Assembly: GCA_002751075.1 (NCBI GenBank)
Contig: NAOQ01000236.1
Coordinates: forward strand, 95,573 to 108,226
Source of the DNA: Ichthyophonus hoferi
Lineage: Eukaryota; Opisthokonta; Ichthyosporea; Ichthyophonida; Ichthyophonidae
Reading direction: 5' to 3'
Length of the DNA: 12,654 bases
The notes under the pieces were generated by a model. That model did not search any database, had not been told where the DNA came from, and worked only from the letters and a program-made list of their open reading frames with translations. Shown one piece after another: positions 1-8,800 of this stretch (its first letter is position 1; each line of letters starts with the position of its first letter). A program made the translations under genes and the position numbers.

Positions 1-327
1 TCAGAACCTTGAACTACCCTTCATCTCATCATTCTCAAGAGTGTGTATACCTGTTCCAAACAACCTCTCTGACTCTCCCAAGGTAAGTGAAGCCTGTCCT
101 ACAACGGCTGCAGTCATTAAATCCACATTTTCATCTCCAGTTTTCTTGCAGTTTATAGCCACTATCTCCAGGAATTTGATAATAGTATTTGGAAGATCTT
201 TAAACCGATCTTGAAGTGTTGTAGTTCGCATATAGGCCAAAGCCCTTTCAGGATAATGTAATGCAGGTCCTAAGAATAGTAGTCTAGCGCCGTCGTAGCC
301 TGTTGTCATAGCAGCAATTATGTCTTT
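1..327 (-). CDS. Downstream exon of the minus-strand gene
   Basis: The exon opens KDIIAAMTTGYDGARL after an AAGTAG acceptor and runs to a TGA at 3-1 (…EMKGSSRF). An earlier end at 18, before a GTAGTT donor, is equally possible. The long stop-free frame, balanced base composition and charged amphipathic protein support real coding sequence. Confidence 0.6.
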   Translation of the reverse strand, partial: KDIIAAMTTGYDGARLLFLGPALHYPERALAYMRTTTLQDRFKDLPNTIIKFLEIVAINCKKTGDENVDLMTAAVVGQASLTLGESERLFGTGIHTLENDEMKGSSRF

Positions 328-989
328 CTACTTATACATACGTATGCATGTAGGCATATTTAGATGCATGCATGTGTGTGTATGAGCATGTAAACACAAA
401 TACATACCGTATTATGGGTATATATTTGTACTTGTTAGCAAGGTTGTCTTAGTAGGCAGGAGTATACTTTTAGGCGAGCATATATATTCAAATGGGTACA
501 GGTGTGCAGGTGTGAAAGCCCATTTGTACATGCTTTGTTGTTGTGTTTGTCGATGTGTATGTAGTTGCATATTTCAATGCATAGATGAGCGCCTTTGTGC
601 TTCGATTAAAAATAAAGATCACAAAATTCAAAGGAGTAGGAGAAACGTTATGAAAGCAAGGTATGTAGTATCTACCAAGAAATTGTCTCATTTTAATGCC
701 AATCAACTTGCGCAAAAACATTAGTCGATTAAAGATCAGAGTGTGCTAGTAATTGCAAATGCTAATGCTATAATTACTTTCTATTTGGCTTTGTGCATTT
801 TACAATGTTTTGATAGTTTAATACCGTTCAGGAATACACTACGCTATAAGATGAAACGAAGGGTATTTACCTCAATAGCCTGTATATAGCTAGCCCTGAG
901 CATGGATATGTTTGATTCACAGTAATGGGCAAATGGTCTCTTGTAGATCGCCATGAACTGTGTGACACCCATTGGAGCACTCATTATTA
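1..989 (-). CDS. Possible RhoGEF (Dbl-homology-like) gene, two exons, partial
   Basis: Two minus-strand exons splice in phase 0: 989/984-871 (GTAAAT donor) and 327-1 (TAG acceptor at 328-330), encoding about 146 residues from the Met at 984. The product is mainly alpha-helical with no signal peptide or membrane segment. FMAIYKRPFAHYCESNISML resembles the F..Y..Y(C).N...A helix of DH domains. LQDRF..LPNTIIKFLEIV, then CKKTGDENVDLMTAA, resembles PVQRI..Y.LLL..LL..T...D...L..A. If so, the protein activates a Rho-family GTPase at the membrane or cytoskeleton. The likeness is by eye and weak. The first exon may be internal, with acceptor CTATAG just upstream. The stop at 1-3 may be bypassed by a GTAGTT donor at 17-12. 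Confidence 0.5.
328..870 (-). other. Intron of the minus-strand gene
   Basis: No exon-like sequence was found. A tract at about 345-395 is rich in alternating TG/CA and TGCATGCA, the kind of alternating purine-pyrimidine DNA that can adopt Z form. The two overlapping open frames at 488-724 are on opposite strands and show no family likeness. Confidence 0.55.
871..984 (-). CDS. Upstream exon of the minus-strand gene
   Basis: The frame begins at an ATG (984) in MSAPMGVTQFMAIYKR and ends ...SYIQAIE before a GTAAAT donor at 870-865. It is 114 bases, phase 0 at the 3' end. Only weak start context exists, and a CTATAG acceptor at 995-990 would make this an internal exon starting at 989. Confidence 0.6.
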
Positions 990-1381
990 CTATAGTTGGT
1001 TTTGGTGATAATAGTATTAATATTGAATATTGTGTATACTGTATAACAGCTTGTTTATGATTCTAAAACAGGCCGATGACTGATTAGTTGTTAATTAGAG
1101 TTAAGATTGATTATTGGCTAAGATTAATTTCAAGTCTGTATATTGTTGTCCAGCCCAAAGATTGAAAAGAAAACCTCGGTAGAAATATTTTGGAATATAA
1201 CCAAATTTCTACGTTTTAACTAAAAAGAAAATGCATTAGTAAATCATTAATATTACTGTACTTAAATAACTTATTTAATCTATACGGTGAATACCTTGAT
1301 GCCTCATTGTCAATAACGACTAGTAAGCAGTAAATATAATACACAAATTTTCCATGTGAAATTCAGTGTGGTATATTTGTA

Positions 1382-1388
1382 TGAGTCA
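1382..1388. promoter_or_regulatory. AP-1 / NF-E2 core TGAGTCA
   Basis: A palindromic ATGAGTCAT fits the AP-1 (Fos/Jun) and CNC-bZIP half of antioxidant-type elements. Human GCLC is driven by AP-1 and NRF2 sites, so the position in the shared upstream region is suggestive. It lies 1.9 kb from the GCLC ATG and could occur by chance. Confidence 0.3.
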
Positions 1389-1437
1389 TCATCACACATT
1401 CAATGAAATGCTGAATGCAGTAGCAGACATAGTAGGA

Positions 1438-1677
1438 AACTCGGTTTGAGAGGAACCTGAGTTTTCACAAAATTTGTCTTTCATAACCAATGACAAGATA
1501 AATCGACAATTAAATAATGGAATTGAATGAAATGTACAGAGCAGGGTCAACTGCCTACAAGTACGAGGGGTGTTCTCAGACTTTTGTCTGATTCACCCAT
1601 CAGGTTTCAGTGAATCTTAAATACACAAAGTGTAACAGCAGGATCACTTAAGATTGACACAGAAGTTTGTGTCTTAT
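1438..1677. repeat. Cluster of small inverted repeats
   Basis: Four perfect or near-perfect stems occur in 240 bases. They are AACTCGGTT/AACCTGAGTT (1438-1463), TCAGAC-TTTT-GTCTGA (1576-1591), AATCTTAA/TTAAGATT (1613-1655, enclosing TACAC-AAA-GTGTA), and GACACA/TGTGTC (about 1656-1677). The origin is unknown: a worn miniature transposon or structured transcript are options. Confidence 0.45.
1559..1591 (+). mobile_element. Possible mariner-type transposon end (remnant)
   Basis: TACGAGGGGTGTTCTCAGAC resembles the TA + CGAGGG(G)TGTTC start of some mariner-family terminal inverted repeats, recalled rather than searched. No matching opposite end and no transposase frame were seen, so at most this is a solo end. 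Confidence 0.2.
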
Positions 1678-2553
1678 CTCTTTTGTTATTCAAATGTTCA
1701 AGTTGAGTTGTTGTTTGGCTAGTTGCTGAATTTTATTGTACAGTGGTAAGAAATGACAGAGAATTATCTGACAGTCTCTTCTTCTGATAGTAGCAATACC
1801 ATAACCACATACATGTAGCCACAATTATATTACCGTTACTACATATTAAACACATTGGTAGGTAAGAAGTTAAAGGCTTTTATATCCCTCTATTAACCGC
1901 GTAAGATTCAGTAACAACTAGCTAGGGCTTTATCTTGCCCATAGCAGTCAGATTGAAATCAGTACAACAGATACTAGTTTTAGCTCAAATAGTTTTATCT
2001 GAATTCTAATAAACGCTACCTCAATCTAGCTTTGAATGGTGCTCGTAACATATTTTTAAAGCTATTTTACTTTTTGAGGATTACTGAAATCTTATGGTTT
2101 ATAAGTTTACATTTGCTGGTTAATATACATAATTACTAGTTAATAATAATGTAACAGGAATTTTGGTTTTTTTCACATTATCCTCCTTTACTTTAACTGG
2201 TGCAATATAGTATTATATTATAACATCAGCAACGTATGTAAAATATTCTCAAAATTGGCCAATATATTTAACTATAGCTAACTACTGCCAATAGAAATCA
2301 ATGCTTTCGTATAAGCCAAGAAATTATTAGATGTTGAATCTTGGAAGTCGCCCATTACTATAATTGGCTATCCTAAAGCATTACTAAACTATTATAAGCC
2401 TATATTCAAGGTTAAACTCACTAAATTCAATGAAATGGCTTTCAGTGGGCCTTTATTTATACTAGGTTTGGGGAATATTCAAGTGACATGAATACTCTAT
2501 AATAGACAATGGCTAAGTATCAATGATCTGCATTCGCACGTTCTAACATAATG

Positions 2554-2559
2554 CACGTG
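2554..2559. promoter_or_regulatory. E-box CACGTG upstream of GCLC
   Basis: A palindromic bHLH-type site (USF/MYC/MITF family) about 715 bases before the GCLC start, in GCACGTGA context. It is the only CACGTG seen in the intergenic region. Confidence 0.25.
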
Positions 2560-2947
2560 AACTTGGACACGGGAATAAGCTACAAAAATACTCACAGAGA
2601 TCGATTCGGATTGGTGTGTTAATTAATTGTACACTCCTGGTAGATTCTATGGATTCTATTGAGGCGTTTTATTAAATCGCTCATTCCTCATTTCAAAAAA
2701 TGCAATTGTACTTAGCCAATAGAATAAGCTTTTTATGATGCTCTATCTTAATATTATAATATTAGTAGTTGCAGGTAAACTCATTGCATATATAAAATTT
2801 AGTTCTTTAATGAATTATATATGTATATATGGGTAGGTCCAAAATAGAATATTTGTCAGACATATTGAACGACCCTTTATAAGGGAGATTTATAAATATA
2901 GGCATCCCATTGGAGTATGATAAAGAGATGTCTTTAGTGTGCTATTG

Positions 2948-3115
2948 ATGCTTCAGGTGGCCAATAAAAATGTCTTGGAGTTCTCAAAATTACTCATCCG
3001 GAAGAGCAGTGATTGGTCATCCCTCTCGGAGCTTCCACAAAAAATTCGCATACCATTCAATACAAATTCTATTTTCTTTATAAATGATGTAAATTCCTGG
3101 AATATCATCAAGTAA
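2948..3115 (+). CDS. Orphan 55-codon open frame or terminal exon
   Basis: The frame runs from ATG to TAA, encoding MLQVANKNVLEFSKLL to ...NSWNIIK. Its third codon positions are richer in G/C than the surroundings. It has a plausible acceptor (GATGCTTCAG, exon from 2957) and ends over a GTAAAA donor-like site. I recognise no family. It could be a last exon of an unseen gene, an upstream open frame in the GCLC 5' region, or chance. The overlapping minus-strand frame (2953-3174) has no donor in reach and is less convincing. Confidence 0.25.
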   Translation: MLQVANKNVLEFSKLLIRKSSDWSSLSELPQKIRIPFNTNSIFFINDVNSWNIIK

Positions 3116-3262
3116 AAAGAATTTATGGAATGAAATAACATGAGATAATCACATAAGTAAGCCACTGCATGCAATTATTAGTACATATTTGAGGTAGGCT
3201 TTTTAAAAAGCTACTTGTGTTATAGACTCATCAGGATAGTTGTTAAGGAATATTGTACTTAG

Positions 3263-3270
3263 TGACGTCC
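3263..3270 (+). promoter_or_regulatory. CRE-like TGACGTCC just before the GCLC ATG
   Basis: One mismatch from the CREB/ATF palindrome TGACGTCA, ending three bases before the start codon. Being next to the ATG it is probably in the 5' untranslated region, so a promoter role is doubtful. Confidence 0.2.
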
Positions 3271-3273
3271 ATT

Positions 3274-3423
3274 ATGGGTTTATTAACAGTGGGCCAGCCC
3301 ATGAAGTGGGAAGATGCTAAGAAACATGCAAACCTTGTGAGGAATAATGGCATAGAACAGTTTTTGAATATATATGAACAACAGAAAAGCCGTCGTAACA
3401 ACGAACTCAAGTTTGGTGAGGAG
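3274..3423 (+). CDS. GCLC: GCLC exon 1 (residues 1-50)
   Basis: The ATG opens MGLLTVGQP, matching the human MGLLSQGSP start. The exon ends in ...KFGEE directly before a GTATGA donor, in phase 0. Human GCLC also has an intron just before the conserved V-E-Y-M segment, so this junction appears ancient. Glu50 is the first of the acidic residues expected to bind metal and substrate. Any 5' untranslated exon was not recognised. Confidence 0.96.
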
Positions 3424-5781
3424 GTATGACTGTATGGTTATACCTATACCTTTGTTGTGTCAGTGCAGTGAGAGTTAGAGTACCATTTTTTTTTTTAAAA
3501 AAAAAAAGAAGGAAGAACTAGGGTAGGATTCAAGATTCATTCGTCGCACAAAAAATGGCTAACCAAGGGACATGTCATCACAGTAGTAACTGAATAGAGT
3601 ATACTAAAAAGGGGAGACTACAGTGTTATAGATATTTTTATTTTACATTTTAATTTTATGTTGTGCTGTTGTAATGTGGTCTTGAAATTTATGTTGTTAT
3701 TGCTTTGTTATCTGCCGTGTATTCTCTGGTGGTTTATTTAATACTATTGTTGTTTGCCAAGTGTTATACATTTATATATATATATGCTACTTAATGAATA
3801 TTGGTACAAATTTCAAAATATTGATAAGCTAATAACCGAAGTGTGGTTGTCAATAAATAGATCTGTATATTATACACTGGCTATAATATACTTTCTATCC
3901 ACTATTATTGGATGGCGTAAACCATTAAAAAACAAATACACTGAACTCATTGGCTATGTTTGCGATTGGTAATGATTTAGATTATGGTTCATTGCATGGA
4001 AGCATTGAATAAAATGATTTTTCTTCCATCAGTAGGATCCAAATAATGACCTCATATATAGTTGCGATACCTACCAAGGAGTTTGTATAGCATTGCCAGT
4101 GTGTCCAATACAACATTCTTTGACTATTATTAAACGTGATTAAATGGGTAAGTATGGAACTCCACACTAGTCTATAGTCATTATGTTCATAGATTGATAT
4201 TCGATGAATTAAGAAGTTAATAAGGACAATCTAAATTACTATTGGCCAGATCATTTATATTTACCATAATGGTCCCCTGCAGTTAGAGTATATTGTGGTT
4301 TCCTTTGACGACACCAATAGGATAGCCCAGGTGGCTTTAAGGACGTCAGAGGTTTTACACGACCTTGAAGAGGAACAGAACAATGTACCCCCTGGGTATG
4401 CATATGATTGCCTTGTTTTTATTAGTGGTTTGGAAGTTAATGTTGATTGATTATTTATTATTGTAGGCATGGCTTTGGCTTTTTCTTGTTGTAAATTTGT
4501 TATTTATTACTGATCGTTTATTGGTGCATTATTGTAAACATGAACCTGAACAACCCTATATCCCTCTATGTATGTATGTATGTATAGTTACATGTCGCTA
4601 TCATGGTTATGTTAGATGCTATGCATTGGTCTTTAATGTGATTAGACAGTTGTCATACAGCGTCTGTTAGTGTATATTTTAGTTTGTTATTACTATTTCT
4701 ATCCTACTTACTACCTCTCAAATGATCACCCCTATGGTACCTGCACACTACTAACAGTCCATATACTATCTATGCTTACAATGCTTAACCCCAATTAATT
4801 TAATTAATCAATAATATCAGAGTGTATTTAATTGGGCTTCTACAATTTCAAAAAATACAACTTCCATTTAAATTACCAATTTGTAATGTAATATGACATT
4901 GTCTGATAGATATAATGCTATGTTCCTTGTGTGTATTGGTGATCTTCTGTTATTCATGCCAAAACGTTCTTATCTTTGCCATTATTTTGGTACATTATTG
5001 CATCCTTGAGTCTGCCTTTCCGAAGAAATTACTGATTAATATCTGGCCATAGATGATTTTGTGCTTAGTAGTGCGTATGAAATGAACACCACCCTATTGG
5101 GTAGACCGAATGGCGTGTTATCATTGACAACTTATCATTCAGCATCTATTCTATCAGTTCGTATGTATTATCTATTTAGTTACATACTAATATTTAATAA
5201 TCTGATATTTGTCAAATATATAGGTATTAATTATTATACTTGCAGGACAAAACTAGAGTGCACGTGGCATCCCGAATATGGTCGATACATGATTGAAGGT
5301 TTGTTCTTATTGGCCCATTTTCCTTTTAAAATATTTCTAATGGAATGCATCATTGGCTGTAATAAACAGGGGTGAATGATAGTATTCATCTAAGATTCGA
5401 TAGGTAATAACCTATAAGTACATGTGCACCAATAAGAATCACTAACTAATAGCTACAATTAACAATGGATCATTGGGTTCGTAATGATTAACTAATAGTT
5501 ATGTTTTATTTTTATAATTATTGATCACTTATCAATATCTAAAACTAATGATTAAATTACCAATTCCAAATACCTATTAAAAATAATGAGATATTACTTG
5601 GCCACCTTAGGGTATTAATAGTAACGTAGTAACGACGTTCTATCTTAGATCTCACTCTTAGCAATCCATCTTACCATTGGCCCATCCTTCCCAGGTGTCC
5701 CAGGGGGACCTTATGGATTTTCATTGGATGAACTACCGCTGGTTGAAGACAGCATGCGTAAGAGGTAAGTTTGTTATTGTC

Positions 5782-5815
<34 letters not shown>

Positions 5816-8800
5816 ATTAACAGAAATATCATCACATGTTAACCCGATATTTTTAATTAATTAATTGCCCCATTATTGGCAAACTATAAAAACGTACTTA
5901 AAAGCTCATCTCATCAGAATAAATAAACCCCAAATACACCATGTACCAGTACTTACCATGGTATTCCCGCTTGATTCGTGTAGATCATTGAACGATTTTT
6001 ATGTTCCTTGTTTGTTTTCTATAATTTGGCTTTTTGTTCTTTTTTTCGGTTGCTGTTATATATATATGGAGAGATTTAAATAGAGATATTAGTATTAATT
6101 CATTCCGTCGCATGGTAATTATAATTAAGGGTATTGAAAGATGTTCATATACATCTGAATTATTATTAATTACTATATGTATGTGGAGGTGGAAGCTAAC
6201 GCCCTTGTGTTTAAACCACAGGCGGGCTGAGTTACAAGCTAGGCTAAACCCTAACGAGGCTGTATTAACTATTACCAATTTCCCACGGTTGGGGTAAGTA
6301 TATGGTAGTTTTATATATGTGTATGTAGGCATGTATGTAGATATAGTATAGGAAAATATCATGTAAGTGCATTTAAAGGTTACTTTGTAGTATATAATAT
6401 GGTGTAGTATTATATTATTGTATATTCTATTCTATTCTATTATAAAAAAGGCATAACCAGTAATAGTTTAGATGTAAAATATAGATATACTTATAGCTAT
6501 AAACCCACAGTTGCCCCAACTTTACCAACCCCCCCTACGCCCCCTACGGTCCTATTGCCAAGTCTTTATTCATTCCTGACGAGGCCATTAATCCACATCC
6601 TAGATTTGGGTAATAACTTTTATTGCTGTGCTTTGATTGGCAGATATGCATATTATATTATAGGTCTTTCGGGGTTCATAATTTTATTGCTGTTATTTGA
6701 TTGGCTTAAGTCTTTCATGACGTGATTATCTATATTAGGTATCTTATAATATCACTAACTCTCCCTGCACTTTTTCAGTACATTAACTAAAAGTATACGT
6801 GAACGTCGTGGGAGACGGGTTAATATTAGTGTGCCAATCTATCATGATACCAATACCCCCAGACCATTTGTGGAGGTAGGAAATATTATATATATGGTAT
6901 ATGTGTATATTCCTGTGGCATTAATGATACATAGCAAGATAGTGTAGTATAGTATATTGTGGAGGGTACTTTATAATATACCGTTATATAACCTAGATAT
7001 TATATTTTAATGTTATTATCCACTTATTTATTTATTTATTTGCTAATATAGTAGGTACTATAGAATATAGAATATTAGGGAAATAGGTGATAATTGAGGA
7101 AAGAGAATATGAATATGCGACGATATTTTAAAGGTATTAAAGTTCTAGCCCTGTTGCTATAATGTGTGGACCGTGATGATAATGATACTTGGTTTTAATT
7201 GTATGCTACTAATTATTTAATTAAAAGTTTACTACCCCTGTGTATTGGCCATTGGTCATAATTAATGACATGAGTTAATTACTAATTAATTATTGATACA
7301 TTCTTTCCTAGGTATTCCATAATGATGATGGCGAAGCTGCCAAAGCTGCCAAACCAGACACTGTGTATATGGACGCCATGTGCTTTGGGATGGGCTGTTG
7401 TTGCTTGCAGGTATATATGAAAATACAATAGGAATAATATTAATAATAGTATCAAGTTGTATGTAGGTATATATGCACATACAGATGCGTAGAGATATAT
7501 GATAGGTGCCACAGTGACATTAATATAGCCAAAAGGTATAATTCCACTAGGTATGTGTTTTATGTTATATTTATTATATTGTATTCTATTGTATTATATT
7601 ATACTGTGACGTAATATAGCGATAAGGTATAATTCAATTGTGAATGTGTTTTTCTATGCTATATTGTACTGTATTATACTATAATATATGGTTCTTTAAC
7701 CCTATACCTATAACTATATATACAGGTAACGCTACAGGGATGCAGTCTAAGTGAGACGAGATACCTTTACGATCAACTGGCCTGTGTATCTCCAGTCATG
7801 GTCAGTGATGGGCGCCATAGTGTACTATACCTTGTTATATCATACTGTGGCTTCTTATTGTATTATACTATACTACATTATACAATATGGTCTCTTATCC
7901 CATTCTCTTACTCTATATATATATATTCACCCTAAACTGAAATATCACGTCTGTCATAAATATTCTATATAATAGATCACAGCGGAAACTGAGAATCATA
8001 TACAACATATAGTATATATTTATTGCCAAAATCTTGAGAGTGCTTTGCTCTTCGCTTATATTTTTTAGAAACCAATCAAACACTCAAGACACATTTAAAA
8101 CATGTCATAATTACCGTTTATGGGTCGTTGTCAACCAAAAAATTCTTATTCTTACTTGTTTATAAACAAATGTTGGCCGTGTTGATTGGCTAATCTTAGT
8201 GATTAACTAACTGATATTCCAATAGGATATCAAATTTCTTAATTATTATTCTTAAAAAATCTATAACCAATCATATTTTACTATTTTAAACTTCTAAACT
8301 CCTAATAACTCCAATGAAAGTTATAATTAATTAATGTATTGAAACATCCAATCCTATAGCTTGCCTTATCTGCTGCCTGCCCTATATTCCGTGGGTTATT
8401 GTCTGATGTAGATTGTAGGTGGAATGTGATTAGTCAATCTGTAGATGATCGCACGGAAGAGGAATTGGGAGAGAAGGTATGTTATATGCATCTAAGTTAG
8501 GATAGACAATAAATTTTAACCATCTGTGCTAAACCAATTCTGACGTGAGGATAAATATAGATATATATATGTCTATTATATTATAAGATATACTTGACTT
8601 TGGATTTGTATTATATGTTATGGTGTTATTGTTACATAGTATTGTACTGCCATACTACAATATTGATTGTTGTATATACATTGTATAATATACTATACTA
8701 CGATACATATTTTCATCCTATAATATAAACACCTGGTTTGTTAGGAGACATTGACCTAAGCGGACATCTAGCCAATATATATATTTATATATATCCCATG

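Larger units (their letters stand above)
985..2947. other. Intergenic region between divergent genes
   Basis: No gene was recognised in this roughly 2 kb stretch. It holds an AP-1 core (1382), a hairpin cluster (1438-1677), a possible mariner end (1559), a CACGTG E-box (2554), a TATATAAAA (2789) and several CCAAT/ATTGG pentamers. Both flanking genes are transcribed away from it, so their promoters should lie here. Upstream exons of the minus-strand gene could also be hidden in it. Confidence 0.6.

Noticed and set aside
488-724. Overlapping 77- and 70-codon open frames on opposite strands
   Set aside because: Both lie in the intron of the minus-strand gene; cysteine and threonine runs come from TGT/ACA-rich sequence.
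2868-2886. CCCTTTATAAGGG as a CArG box
   Set aside because: The W core is seven bases instead of six, and TATA-like strings are frequent in this AT-rich DNA.
2953-3174. Minus-strand frame opposite the orphan open frame, as an upstream exon of the left gene
   Set aside because: No usable GT donor lies near its end, so it cannot splice to the exon at 984; the + strand reading is better.
3754-3972. 72-codon + strand open frame in intron 1
   Set aside because: It starts with TTG, is AT-driven in composition (I, Y, L, N rich), and resembles nothing known.
5985-6362. 125-codon minus-strand open frame
   Set aside because: It spans intron 4, exon 5 and intron 5 of GCLC antisense, has no family likeness, and is a shadow of the real exon.
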